Shown here in pieces: positions 25,406 through 34,449 of a stretch of 64,000 nt of DNA (positions within the stretch are counted from its first letter, which is position 1; each line of letters starts with the position of its first letter). The position numbers and the translations under genes are program-made. The stretch is taken from the NCBI GenBank assembly GCA_025149125.1, contig CP102272.1, positions 1,240,001-1,304,000 of the forward strand. Direction: 5' to 3'. The notes under the pieces are model-generated. The model was given only the letters and a program-made list of their open reading frames with translations. It had not been told where the DNA came from and searched no databases. This DNA comes from [Clostridium] asparagiforme DSM 15981. GTDB lineage: Bacteria > Bacillota > Clostridia > Lachnospirales > Lachnospiraceae.

Positions 25406-27991
25406 TCACTCCGCGCCCTCTCCGCCATCGGGAGCCTGCCCGATCAGACCCAGCTCCTTCGCTTTCAGCACGGCGTCCATCGCGTTGTTCACCCCCAGCT
25501 TTTTATAAGCAAGGGACGTATGGGATTTGATGGTGGGAATGCTGAGGCCCGTCATTTCCGAAATCTCCGCATTCTTGTAGCCCTGGGCGAGCAGCGTGAG
25601 CATCCGCGTCTGCTGCTTCGACAGCTTGACGGGCCTGCCCGTTTCCCTGCCCGCTTCCGCCAGGTATCCCTTGTGGCGGCTGCCGAAGCTGTGCGCCGCC
25701 AGCATAACCTCGTTGACATAGGCGCGGGTAAGGGGGCCGGTGTATTCTTTGCCGCCCACCGTGGAGAGGATGCGTTTCAGGACAGGCACCACGGCCTCTC
25801 CCTCGTCGGCCACCACCCGGACAAAGCCGTAGGGCTGCAAGACTTCCAGCGTTTCGGTCAGCTCGGCTTCCGCCTCTTTCTTTTGGTTCAGCGTCCAGTA
25901 CAGCGCCGCCAGGATTGCCCCCGCCTCGCACCTGTCCAGCGGGCGGTTCAGGTTCTTCCCAAACTCCCGCAGCAGAAGCAGATAGCGCAGGGCGCTCTCC
26001 ATCTCCCCCAGCGCGGCGTAGGCACGCGCGGTGGTGAAGTGCTGGAAGGAGCGGAAGAACTCGATATGTTCCGTGTCGGTGACGTAATACTTCGCCAGCC
26101 ATTCCCGCGCGGCGCTTTTGTCGCCGTCCAGCAGCTCCCATTTCGCGCGGTAGGCGGTCAGGTTCGGCAGGAAGTATTGGGCGGATTCGTCCGCAAACGC
26201 GGCCAGGGCGTCCATCGCTTTTCCGGCTTCTTCAAAGCGCCCCATCTGCCAGAGGATACTGTGCTGGAGCACCATCACGCAGATACGCCCGTCAGGTTTG
26301 TTGTCCGGCCCAATCAGGCCGAGTACGTCCGTGTTCTGTACCAGGGCGGCTTCCAGTTGGCTCCGCTCATAAGTAAAAGACGCCAGAATGCCGGGGCGCA
26401 GATACACCCATTCCGGGCCGAGCAGCGGCGCGTAGGTGTGGTCGATCTTGTCCAGTATCTTCGGATTCAGCGCGATCTCCGAGTAGTCCCGGTTGCTGCG
26501 GTGCATATAGGGGAGGTTGTGGGTAAAGGACGCGATATTCGTGGCAAGGCCCGTCTGGGTATAGCTTTTCAGCACCCCGCCGAACAGGTGGAACAGCGTG
26601 ACCTGGGTTTTCAGCGTCTTGCGGTAGTCCACATGGAAGGCCAGCATCGCGAACTCCACAAACTCGTTGCCCGCCTTGGCGATGCGCGGCAGGTTGCGGA
26701 GTATGGCGTCCATGTGCTTTGCGTATTCCTCAAAACGGCTGGTGAGGTAGTAGTACCAGGCGTACAGGACGTGCAGCACCGGCGCTTCGCGGGAGGCGCG
26801 CTCCGGCAGCGGATTTTGAAAAAAGCCGTGGAGGAAATCCGCGTAATCGGCCACGCCGTTTTTGTGGCCCCGGAACAGAAAAAGAAACAGAAAATTGTCC
26901 GTCCCCTTGTAGTCGCCGCTCTGAAGCCAGAAACGCAGCGCGCGGGAATAGTCCTCGTGGTCTTTGTAATACCGCGCGGCGGTTTTATACAGCATGGCCT
27001 CGTCTGTACCGGACGATTTTAACTGTTTCTGTAAAAACTCCTGGAACAGATGATGGTAGCGGTAGGTATCCCCGTGCAGGCGGCTCAAAAAGGAGTTGGA
27101 GCGGCTCAAATCCTCCATGACCGCGTGGGCGTCGTCCCTGCCGGATAAAGCGGCGGCCAGCTCGGTGTCAAACTCATCGGCGATAGAGGTGCGCATACAA
27201 AAATTTTGAAGCTCCGCGTCCCAGGCGTTCCAGGCCATGTTCTCAAAGAAGCGGGCGAAGCCGTCCCCGCCGCTCCCGGCAACCTTCCCGGAAAGCGCGA
27301 TGGCGTTCACGCCGATGGCCCACCCGTCCGTCGCCATATACACAAGCTTTGCCTCATCCGGCGTCAGGAAGTGTCCCAGCGTGTTCAGATACCGCTTGAT
27401 TTCCGATTCCGTGAAGCGCAGGGCTTCCCTGTGAAGGATGTCTTTCTTTTCGTCTTTGACGAACGGAAGTAATTCAGGGGGGATTTCACCCCGCGAAAGA
27501 ATAAAAAAGGTGAACGTGTGGGGCAGGCGGCGCAGGATCATGGGCAGGGATTTGATGATTTCCCCGTTGGTAATCTGGTGGAAGTCGTCCAGCACGATGA
27601 CATACTTTCCAACCTCCGGGCGCAGCTCACTGAGCAGCTCCACCGTATGCTCCACCGGCGTGGCGGAAAAGGCCGGGTCCGTCAGGATGCGCCCCAGATT
27701 CTCATTGTCCGGCTGGAGGGAATACAGGCCGGTGGCCAGGAGCTTATAGAACACGGATGGGGAGTTGTCGTAGCCGTCCAGCCCAATCCATACCGGCGTA
27801 TGCCCGCTTTTGTTCAGCCACAATAGAGTGGTTACCGTCTTGCCGCTGCCGCCCTGGGCGGACACGAACACAAAGCCGTCCTCCGCCGCCTCGTCAAAGC
27901 GCGCCAGCAGGCTTTTTCGCGGTGCGCAGACCTCCGGGAGACGGGCCGGGGTGAATTTATCGCTCAAAAAAACAGGCTTGACGGGCATCAT
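25406..27991 (-). CDS. MalT/LuxR-type (LAL) transcriptional regulator
   Basis: An 861-residue regulator. The N-terminal P-loop NTPase domain has Walker A GGSGKT (Lys51) and Walker B YVIVLDDFHQ. A TPR-like helical middle follows, and the C-terminal LuxR helix-turn-helix lies in the last 65 residues (LSKQQTRMLTLLAQGYKNAE, then SIPTIKSHTSLAYKKLGV). LAL regulators use ATP and an inducer to oligomerise and activate target promoters. I chose ATG 27991 (MMPVKP) because GGGGGAG precedes it at good spacing and a likely -10 TATACT lies upstream of it. Longer upstream starts would place the promoter inside the gene. It is divergent from the four-helix protein and surface-protein genes, its probable targets. 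Confidence 0.88.
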   Translation of the reverse strand: MMPVKPVFLSDKFTPARLPEVCAPRKSLLARFDEAAEDGFVFVSAQGGSGKTVTTLLWLNKSGHTPVWIGLDGYDNSPSVFYKLLATGLYSLQPDNENLGRILTDPAFSATPVEHTVELLSELRPEVGKYVIVLDDFHQITNGEIIKSLPMILRRLPHTFTFFILSRGEIPPELLPFVKDEKKDILHREALRFTESEIKRYLNTLGHFLTPDEAKLVYMATDGWAIGVNAIALSGKVAGSGGDGFARFFENMAWNAWDAELQNFCMRTSIADEFDTELAAALSGRDDAHAVMEDLSRSNSFLSRLHGDTYRYHHLFQEFLQKQLKSSGTDEAMLYKTAARYYKDHEDYSRALRFWLQSGDYKGTDNFLFLFLFRGHKNGVADYADFLHGFFQNPLPERASREAPVLHVLYAWYYYLTSRFEEYAKHMDAILRNLPRIAKAGNEFVEFAMLAFHVDYRKTLKTQVTLFHLFGGVLKSYTQTGLATNIASFTHNLPYMHRSNRDYSEIALNPKILDKIDHTYAPLLGPEWVYLRPGILASFTYERSQLEAALVQNTDVLGLIGPDNKPDGRICVMVLQHSILWQMGRFEEAGKAMDALAAFADESAQYFLPNLTAYRAKWELLDGDKSAAREWLAKYYVTDTEHIEFFRSFQHFTTARAYAALGEMESALRYLLLLREFGKNLNRPLDRCEAGAILAALYWTLNQKKEAEAELTETLEVLQPYGFVRVVADEGEAVVPVLKRILSTVGGKEYTGPLTRAYVNEVMLAAHSFGSRHKGYLAEAGRETGRPVKLSKQQTRMLTLLAQGYKNAEISEMTGLSIPTIKSHTSLAYKKLGVNNAMDAVLKAKELGLIGQAPDGGEGAE

Positions 27992-28028
27992 TCCGCTCCC
28001 CCTCTCCATTATTTCGGGCTTTTCTTTC

Positions 28029-28084
28029 AGTATAGCACAAATAAAAAAATAAAGTTTGAAAAACCTCATACCGGATGATTTTAT
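28029..28084. promoter_or_regulatory. Divergent promoter region of the LuxR and four-helix genes
   Basis: On the minus strand TATACT (28034-28029) is a plausible -10 for the LuxR gene, with no clear -35. On the plus strand TTGAAA (28056-28061), 17 bases and TTTTAT (28079-28084) form a plausible promoter for the four-helix gene. The region is AT-rich compared with its surroundings. Confidence 0.45.
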
Positions 28085-28131
28085 TTTTTTCGTTCTTATG
28101 GTACGCTTGACTTAGAAAGGCGGTGGAGTAT

Positions 28132-28452
28132 ATGGGTATTCAGGAAAGCGCGTATGATCTTTCCGTGCGGATTGCCGAGGCCGTGCGCTATTTGAAGGAG
28201 GAGGTTGGAGAATTTCCTCTGAGCGACAAGCTGCTGGACTGCGGCGTCCGGGCAGGAATCTCCGCGCGGGAGGGCGGCTTCAAATCCGCCGCGGACTATG
28301 TGCGGCAGGCGGACTACATCCTGGAGATGGCGGCGAAGTCCGGCTATCTGTCGGAGCGCCAGAGCCAGCCCATCCGGGCGGAATGCGCCGCGCTCTTGGC
28401 GGCGCTGGAGGAGGCAGAGCGTTTACAGCAGCAAGAAACCGGCATGGGATAA
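28132..28452 (+). CDS. Four-helix-bundle (S23/Avd-like) protein
   Basis: A 106-residue all-helical protein with the pattern of the 23S-rRNA-intervening-sequence/four-helix-bundle family (RIAEAVRYLKEEVGEFPLSD, DYVRQADYILEMAAKSGYLS). Relatives serve as accessory proteins (Avd) in diversity-generating retroelements, but no reverse transcriptase or template repeat is visible here. ATG 28132 follows GGTGGAG; a GTG nine bases upstream is an alternative. It sits between the divergent LAL regulator and the large surface-protein gene and may work with either. Confidence 0.72.
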   Translation: MGIQESAYDLSVRIAEAVRYLKEEVGEFPLSDKLLDCGVRAGISAREGGFKSAADYVRQADYILEMAAKSGYLSERQSQPIRAECAALLAALEEAERLQQQETGMG

Positions 28453-28468
28453 CGCAGACAAGGTTTTT

Positions 28469-28518
28469 CACATAAGGGGGTACCCCCTTATGTGGTGTGA
28501 ATCTTTGATTCACACCAC
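28469..28518. promoter_or_regulatory. 26-bp palindrome overlapping a 12-bp-stem hairpin before the surface-protein gene
   Basis: A perfect palindrome fills 28469-28494 (half-site CACATAAGGGGGT). Sharing its last three bases, GTGGTGTGAATC (28492-28503) pairs with GATTCACACCAC (28507-28518) around a TTT loop. The two structures cannot both form fully. The following AAGGAGGG and ATG 28556 stay outside them. This is a candidate operator or mRNA switch. Confidence 0.55.
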
Positions 28519-28555
28519 AATACAACTTTCATCTTTCTGCAAGGAGGGAACACTG

Positions 28556-31500
28556 ATGATACGAAAAAGGAAAAGACTATGGGCGCTACTCCTGTCCGCC
28601 GCCCTGATTGTGACGCAGCTTCCGGCGGTGGCGATGGCGGAGAACAGTGTGCCGGAGGACGGGAGTATCACGTCCTTTGAGGAGCTTCCCAACGACGTTA
28701 AAAAGCAGACCGTCCCGGTGGGGACGGAGCTTTCCGGGCTGACCCTGCCGGCCAAAGTGACGGCGACAGTTTATCACGTCACCGAGGACACGGTAATTCC
28801 TGACGAGGACGATATGGAGGACGAAAGCGGCGATGCTTCCACCGCCACCCCCAGTGACGCGGACGAAAGCATATCAGGAAACAACGCAGGGGATTCTTCC
28901 AATATGGACAGTGGGGAAACGGTCACGGTCGTCACCACGTCCACGGGAAAAATCTCCGTGAACTGGGACAGCGACCCGGTCTATGACGGCGACACGGCAG
29001 GCACCTATGTATTCACGGCGGACGTGGGCGGCTATACTCTCGCGGATGGCGCGAAGCTGCCGCAGATCACCGTGACGGTTTCGGCGGACACGGCGGAAAA
29101 TCCGACAGAGAACCCAAACGAGAAGCCAACCGGGAAACCGCTCCCCTGCGCAAAGACCGAGGGCTGTACTTTGGAGGACGGGCATGAGGGCGAGTGCGTC
29201 ACGGTTCCCCCGGCGAACGGGGCGCTTGTGAAAACCATTACCGGCTGGACATTCGTGGACGGTGAAAACTTAAACGAGGGCGAGTTACCCTTAACTGGCG
29301 TGAGCATGGAACAGCAGGCGGACTTTGACACGGTGGTAAAAATGCTGCCCACGCAGATCAGCGCGGAAATTAAAGGAACGGAAAACCCGGAAATACTGGA
29401 CATCACCCGCTGGAACTGCGATGAATACAAGCAGGATGGCGATAATAACTGGCCGTTGACCGGCGAGTACACCTTTACGGCGGCGCTCCCCGACGGCTAC
29501 GTCTGCGACCCTCTCCCCACGGTCGAGGTGCTGCTGGGCGGGGCGGAGCTGTTCACGGACCAGGCTTTCGACGGACTGACGGTGAAGACCACCAACGGCA
29601 CAGAAGCAACGCAGGAAACAGACGGGCAGATCAAGCTGGGCAGCGGTACTTACGAAATCTCCGGCGAATGGAACGGAACGCTGGACGGTGTGGCTTGGAA
29701 TAATAAAAAAGCCGTTATCACAGTGTCGAACGGCTTGACAGCTACCGTAAAGTTCTCCGACTTGACAATCAACGTAGGCAGCACAGAAGGTGCCTGCGCC
29801 TTTGCGGTGGAGGCGGGCGGCACGGCGAACATCACGCTCACAGGCACGAACACCCTGACCAGCGGCAAGTATCGTGCCGGGCTGGAGGTTCCTGAAAACG
29901 CAGCCGTTTCGATTGACGGTGATGGCAGTCTGGAGGCCAGCGGCGGCCTCGGCGGCGCAGGAATTGGCGGCGGCTTCGGCGGCGACGGCGGAACCACCGA
30001 AATCAAAGGTGGTACAGTCACGGCCACGGGCGGCAGCGGCGGCGCAGGAATTGGCGGCGGCAACGGCGGCGACGGCGGAACCACCGAAATCAAAGGTGGT
30101 ACAGTCACGGCCATCGGCGGCCTCGGCGCAGGAATCGGCAGCGGCTACGGCGAGTCCGGCAGCGACGGCGGAACCACCAAAATCAAAGGTGGTACAGTCA
30201 CGGCCATCGGAGGCAGCGGCGCGGGCATCGGCGGCGGCTCCGGCGGCAAAGGCTCCGGCGGCAACGGCGGAACCATTAAAATCAGCGGCGGCACAGTCAC
30301 GGCCAGCAGCAGCAGAGGCGCGGGCATCGGCGGCGGCTACGGCGGCGGCATCGGCTCCGGCGGCGTAGTAGGTACTTGGGGAGGCGATGGCGGACAATTC
30401 TCCGTAAACGGGAATGCCGTTGTGTTTGCCACAAGCAATCAGGCGGCGCCAATTGGTGGCGGCCCAGGCGGCGGTGAGGGTACAAAAACACCGACAAAGG
30501 GCGTGGTATTTGAGGGGAATAGCGGAACAGTACATGGAAGCCCTGAACTCCCCGGCGATATAACCATCCCGTCCGGCTCCACCCTGACAGTACCGTCCGG
30601 TTCCACCCTGACGGTACCCGACGGCACAACCCTTGACAACAAAGGAACCATTCACAACGAAGGAACTATTAACAGCTACGGAACGATAACGGGCAATCAG
30701 CCGTCCGGCGGCACCCTGAACAGCGCTTCCGCAACCACGGTTACTTTCACGGTGAAAGAGAACGGTGGTTATGGAGAGGACACAACGACTGCCGTATTTG
30801 GTGATACTGTCAAAATCACCGCCACGGCACAGGGGAAAACCGCAACCACCCGGTATCGAAGCGCGGCGAAAGATACGGTTGACTTCTACATCGGCTCCAA
30901 TCAGCTCGGCACGGCCAGTGCCATAATCAACGGTGGAACAGCCACGGCAACACTAGAACTCACCCTCTCCGGTGAAAAGGGCTTTGTTCCTGGCTCAAAC
31001 ATCATTACCGCCGATTTTGGCGGCACGGTAAGCCTGAATCTGCTGGACAGCACCGGGACGGCGGAACTGACGGTAAATAAAATCAGTCAGGCAACACCGT
31101 CTGCGCCCGTACTGGACAGCAAAACAGATACCAGTATTAAAATCAATAGTGTATCGGGGCAGAGCTATCTCTGCACGACAGACCAAATGAAGCCAACGCA
31201 GGGAACCGGGGACTGGAAATCAGGAACAGGCGCGGCGCTTGAGTTTTCCGGTTTGAAGCAGGGGGTTATGTATTACCTGTGGACTTATATTCCCGGAAAC
31301 GAATACACGGAGGATTCCGACCTCTCACTTCCCTTGAAAGTGACAACGCTGATTTCCGGTGTGGAGGCCAGCGTCACCGCGCCTGTGGCCGGTAATGCGC
31401 CTGCTGACAGTGCAACCGTTCCAGCCGGGGCGGGCTATGAGGTGAGCGCGGTGGCATGGGAGCCGTCCGATTCCAGTTTCCAGTTTGGAGAAGCCTATAA

Positions 31501-33382
31501 AGTTACAGTCACATTAAAGCCAAAATCCGATTATGCGTTCGCGCCCACTGATAAAGTAAGTGGAAAGCTGAACGGCCACAGCGCTGTAATAACAGCCGGA
31601 GCCACGACAGGGACCGTCATACTCTCCTATCAATTTGACAAACTGCCGGACGCGGTCATAGCAATTCAGACGCAGCCAGCCAACATCACGGTCACCGAGG
31701 GGAAAATAAGTGGCAGCCTGATCGTTGCAGCCAGCGTGTCAACCGGTGGTTCCGTAAGCTATGCGTGGTATTCCTGTGACGATATGCTGAAAACCAACCC
31801 GCAGTCTACGGGTGTTACCACGGCTAGCTTTTCAATCCCCGCTGCCCTGCAAGATGGCGCTTATTATTACTTTTGCAGGATAAGCGCCACAGGAGCAAAT
31901 GACATTGACAGCAGCGTGGCGGTTGTCACAGTGAAGAAAGAAAGCAATAATCCGGGAGGAAATGGCGGCGGTTCGTCCGGCGGCAGCATCTCCTACATCG
32001 AGCCGGAACCGCAGAGTAGCTACACGGTTGCCGGAGACAACATCAGCCGGAGCGTTTCCCGCTCCGACCTAAAGAAGCTGGCGGATACCGGCAAGAGCCT
32101 GACGCTTGGCTGCGACAAGGCAGGCATGACTTTCGACCCTGCGGCGCTGAAAGCGATTCTGGCGGCGGTTCCGGCTACGGCGGGCAACATCACCTTTGCC
32201 GCCGCTTCCGCCAATCTGGGTGCGTTCCCGGACGCGGCGAAACAGATCGGCGCTCACCCGGTTTATGACTTCACCATCAGCTATAAGGATAGCAAGGGGA
32301 ACCTTGTCACGGTTCCGGTGAACTTCCCCGCTGGCTCGGCTGCTATCACACTGAACTACACCCCCGCCGCTGCGGAGGTTACGGGAAGCCTGTTCATGGT
32401 CTATGTGGACGGCAAGGGAGCCGTGACGTGGCTGGACAAATCCAGCTACGACAATGGCAAGATGTTGGCGGAGGTTCCACACTTCTCTACCTACGGCGTG
32501 GCCTATAAAACGCCCGCCCCGGTGTTTACCGACATCACGGGCCACTGGGCGAAGGAAGATATTGAGTTTGTGGCAGCGCGGGGCCTGCTCTCCGGCACGG
32601 GTAACAACCAGTTCTCCCCGGACGGCACCATGACGCGGGGCATGTTTGTAACAGCGTTAGGCAGGCTGGCGGGCGTGAACCCGGACAGCTACAAAACCCG
32701 CAGCTTCACCGACGTAAAGGCCGACGCCTACTATGCGGCCTATGTGGAGTGGGCGGCGCAGAAAAACATCGTCAAGGGAACCGGCGATAAGCTGTTCAGC
32801 CCCGACGCGCCGGTGACGCGGGAGCAGATGGCGGTGATGATGGTGAACTATGCCGGACAGATGGGCTACTCCATTCCCACCCCGCTTGCGGCTGTCACCT
32901 TCGCGGACAGCGATCAGATCAGCGCGTGGGCGGCAAAGGAAGTCGCCGCCATGCAGCGGGCCGGGATTGTCAAGGGGAAAGACGGGAACCGTTTTGACCC
33001 GCAGGCCAGCGCCACCCGCGCCGAGGTGTCGGCGGTGCTGCGCCGGTTCGTGGAGAGCGTCATCGACCCGGCCACGGCTACCGGCTGGATAAAGAACGAT
33101 TCCGGCCATTGGCTCTATTACAAAGGCGGAACTGCCCTCACCGGCTGGCAGACCATCGGCAAGCTGCGCTACTTCTTCAATGCCGATGGCGTTATGCACG
33201 AGGGCTGGAAGCAGGACGAATCCACCGGGAAATGGTACTACTGGACAAACGCCGGAGCCGCCACCGGCTGGAGGGAAATCGGCGGGAAGTGGTATTACTT
33301 CGACGAGTACGGTGTCATGGCCGTGAATACCAAAGTGGACGGCTATGAGATCGGCCCGGACGGGGCGCGGAAAGAAGATTAA
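28556..33382 (+). CDS. Large surface protein with Gly-rich repeats, three SLH domains and cell-wall-binding repeats
   Basis: A 1608-residue exported protein. The signal peptide is residues 1-30 (ALLLSAALIVTQLPAVAMA). A Thr/Ser/Asp-rich and Ig-like N-terminal region is followed by Gly-rich repeats (about 460-620) that look like a right-handed beta-helix or carbohydrate-binding module. Fibronectin/Ig-like segments come next. Three SLH domains begin near 1324 (FTDITGHWAKEDIEFV), 1384 (FTDVKADAYYAAYVEW) and 1449 (FADSDQISAWAAKEV). Choline-binding-like repeats (GWIKNDSGHWLYYKGG, GKWYYWTNAG) fill about 1510-1608. It is probably a wall-bound adhesin or sensor carried as ICE cargo. The start ATG follows AAGGAGGG. 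Confidence 0.85.
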   Translation: MIRKRKRLWALLLSAALIVTQLPAVAMAENSVPEDGSITSFEELPNDVKKQTVPVGTELSGLTLPAKVTATVYHVTEDTVIPDEDDMEDESGDASTATPSDADESISGNNAGDSSNMDSGETVTVVTTSTGKISVNWDSDPVYDGDTAGTYVFTADVGGYTLADGAKLPQITVTVSADTAENPTENPNEKPTGKPLPCAKTEGCTLEDGHEGECVTVPPANGALVKTITGWTFVDGENLNEGELPLTGVSMEQQADFDTVVKMLPTQISAEIKGTENPEILDITRWNCDEYKQDGDNNWPLTGEYTFTAALPDGYVCDPLPTVEVLLGGAELFTDQAFDGLTVKTTNGTEATQETDGQIKLGSGTYEISGEWNGTLDGVAWNNKKAVITVSNGLTATVKFSDLTINVGSTEGACAFAVEAGGTANITLTGTNTLTSGKYRAGLEVPENAAVSIDGDGSLEASGGLGGAGIGGGFGGDGGTTEIKGGTVTATGGSGGAGIGGGNGGDGGTTEIKGGTVTAIGGLGAGIGSGYGESGSDGGTTKIKGGTVTAIGGSGAGIGGGSGGKGSGGNGGTIKISGGTVTASSSRGAGIGGGYGGGIGSGGVVGTWGGDGGQFSVNGNAVVFATSNQAAPIGGGPGGGEGTKTPTKGVVFEGNSGTVHGSPELPGDITIPSGSTLTVPSGSTLTVPDGTTLDNKGTIHNEGTINSYGTITGNQPSGGTLNSASATTVTFTVKENGGYGEDTTTAVFGDTVKITATAQGKTATTRYRSAAKDTVDFYIGSNQLGTASAIINGGTATATLELTLSGEKGFVPGSNIITADFGGTVSLNLLDSTGTAELTVNKISQATPSAPVLDSKTDTSIKINSVSGQSYLCTTDQMKPTQGTGDWKSGTGAALEFSGLKQGVMYYLWTYIPGNEYTEDSDLSLPLKVTTLISGVEASVTAPVAGNAPADSATVPAGAGYEVSAVAWEPSDSSFQFGEAYKVTVTLKPKSDYAFAPTDKVSGKLNGHSAVITAGATTGTVILSYQFDKLPDAVIAIQTQPANITVTEGKISGSLIVAASVSTGGSVSYAWYSCDDMLKTNPQSTGVTTASFSIPAALQDGAYYYFCRISATGANDIDSSVAVVTVKKESNNPGGNGGGSSGGSISYIEPEPQSSYTVAGDNISRSVSRSDLKKLADTGKSLTLGCDKAGMTFDPAALKAILAAVPATAGNITFAAASANLGAFPDAAKQIGAHPVYDFTISYKDSKGNLVTVPVNFPAGSAAITLNYTPAAAEVTGSLFMVYVDGKGAVTWLDKSSYDNGKMLAEVPHFSTYGVAYKTPAPVFTDITGHWAKEDIEFVAARGLLSGTGNNQFSPDGTMTRGMFVTALGRLAGVNPDSYKTRSFTDVKADAYYAAYVEWAAQKNIVKGTGDKLFSPDAPVTREQMAVMMVNYAGQMGYSIPTPLAAVTFADSDQISAWAAKEVAAMQRAGIVKGKDGNRFDPQASATRAEVSAVLRRFVESVIDPATATGWIKNDSGHWLYYKGGTALTGWQTIGKLRYFFNADGVMHEGWKQDESTGKWYYWTNAGAATGWREIGGKWYYFDEYGVMAVNTKVDGYEIGPDGARKED
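29938..30390 (+). repeat. Gly-rich coding repeats of the surface protein
   Basis: The sequence encoding GGTTEIKGGTVTA recurs at 29991, 30078, 30171 and a diverged copy at 30270. Periods are 87, 93 and 99 bp, so spacer length grows by two codons each time. The inserts are Gly/Ser/Lys-rich. Confidence 0.8.
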
Positions 33383-33410
33383 CAAAACAAGTGTGTCACA
33401 CATATGGACG

Positions 33411-33453
33411 GGGCGGCGGGCGTAGGGAGTACCCTTGCCCGCCGCCCTGTTTT
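33411..33453 (+). terminator. Terminator after the surface-protein gene
   Basis: An 11-bp GC stem GGGCGGCGGGC (33411-33421) / GCCCGCCGCCC (33437-33447) followed by TGTTTTG. It lies directly after the stop of the surface-protein gene and just ahead of the next gene's ribosome-binding site. Confidence 0.7.
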
Positions 33454-33468
33454 GGGAAAGGGGTTGTC

Positions 33469-34164
33469 ATGGAAAAATGGGTATTGGCCATCGGTTACGA
33501 CAAAGAGAAGTTCAACGAAGCCCAGCGCGAATCCTTGAAATACGGTATCTTGATCCGCATGGCCCCCGACCTGTCGGCAGCCGCAGCGTGGTTGGCAAAA
33601 CAGAATAATTTTCTGCTTGCCGTCCTTTTTTCAGACGCCCTGGACTTCCTGCCTCCCTTGAAAATCCTCCGCAGTCTGACAAAGGCCCCGATTCTGGTCA
33701 TGCGCCACCGATACGACGGCGCGGAAAAAGTCGCCGCCATCGAAGCGGGCGCGGACGAGTACATCCAGTGGCCCGACACCATCCCGGAGGGCGTGGCGAG
33801 CTGTCGGGCGCTCATCCGGCGCTATACGGAGCTGAACCGGCAGGACGACGAGCAGCTCAACATCCTGTCGCGCGGGAGCATCTTCATTAGCGTGGACTAT
33901 CACAAGGTTTTCATCAACACCCAGGAGGTGGTGTTCCCGCGCCGGGAGTTCGACCTGTTCTATCTGGTGGCGTCCAATCCGGGCCGCGTGTTCACCCGGG
34001 AACAGCTCTATGAAAAGATTTGGATCGGCGACTACCTCCCCGCCGAAAACAGCCTGCACTCCTGTCTGCGCCGGATTCGGCGGAAGCTGGAGGCGGCGGG
34101 CGCGCCCTGCACGATACAGAATACGCGCGGCGTGGGCTACTGCTTTCTGCAAGAGGAACCATGA
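33469..34164 (+). CDS. Winged-helix response-regulator-like protein with degenerate receiver
   Basis: A 231-residue OmpR/PhoB-type architecture: a receiver-like domain (1-120) plus a C-terminal winged helix (about 135-230, FPRREFDLFYLVASNPGRVF, SLHSCLRRIRRKLEAAG and RGVGYCFL). The receiver lacks the normal acidic pair (AIGYDKEK). The phosphoacceptor position in LLAVLFSDALDFLPP is not an aspartate in line with the usual pattern, and the conserved Lys is replaced (EYIQWPD). It probably works without phosphorylation. No partner kinase is adjacent. ATG 33469 follows GAAAGGGG. It may regulate the ICE or the cargo. Confidence 0.78.
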   Translation: MEKWVLAIGYDKEKFNEAQRESLKYGILIRMAPDLSAAAAWLAKQNNFLLAVLFSDALDFLPPLKILRSLTKAPILVMRHRYDGAEKVAAIEAGADEYIQWPDTIPEGVASCRALIRRYTELNRQDDEQLNILSRGSIFISVDYHKVFINTQEVVFPRREFDLFYLVASNPGRVFTREQLYEKIWIGDYLPAENSLHSCLRRIRRKLEAAGAPCTIQNTRGVGYCFLQEEP

Positions 34165-34175
34165 ACCGGCAAGAA

Positions 34176-34207
34176 GCGGCTTAATCCTTGAGATTAAGCC
34201 GCTTTTG
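34176..34207 (+). terminator. Terminator after the response-regulator-like gene
   Basis: An 11-bp stem GCGGCTTAATC (34176-34186) / GATTAAGCCGC (34192-34202) with a 5-base loop, followed by TTTTGCG. Confidence 0.78.
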
Positions 34208-34330
34208 CGTCGCAACTTGCGTTATTTGCTTATCTCCTGACAGTCTGCGGTCAGGCTGTTGACAGTTTCTCCCAGTATACTTCCCCTTGAGACAAAAGGG
34301 GAACGTGGAGAGCGCAACGGCTGAACACTG

Positions 34331-34449
34331 TGTCCCCAACACGGGGGGACAACTTTGCAGGGGACAAGCACAGGAGGGGAAAACCGAAAACAGAATCGAG
34401 CAGGCCAATCAAGCGCCGCAATCCTCAAGGGGACTGCGGCGCTTTTTCA
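34331..34449 (+). promoter_or_regulatory. Leader region with competing stems ending in a terminator
   Basis: TGTCCCC (34331-34337) pairs with GGGGACA (34345-34351); a second GGGGACA follows about 15 bases later and could compete. Further on AAGCGCCGCA (34411-34420) pairs with TGCGGCGCTT (34435-34444), followed by TTTC, a terminator-like hairpin about 165 bases before the sigma-factor start. This resembles an attenuated leader. No leader peptide could be confirmed and no convincing promoter was found. Except for this structure and the downstream hairpin, nothing is recognised in 34208-34613. Confidence 0.4.

Noticed and set aside
25065..25530. Two + strand open frames in the hairpin-rich region after the relaxase
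   Set aside because: They cover the stem-loop array, have no ribosome-binding site and no recognisable sequence, and one runs into the antisense of the LuxR gene.
28132..28452. Diversity-generating retroelement suggested by the Avd-like protein
   Set aside because: No reverse transcriptase gene and no template/variable repeat pair is visible in the window.
29291..30655. 454-codon minus-strand frame across the Gly-rich repeats
   Set aside because: It arises from the repetitive codons on the other strand and encodes Ala/Arg-rich low complexity.
34259..34281. TTGACA followed by TATACT as a promoter for the sigma-like gene
   Set aside because: The spacing is only 11 bases, far from the usual 16-18.
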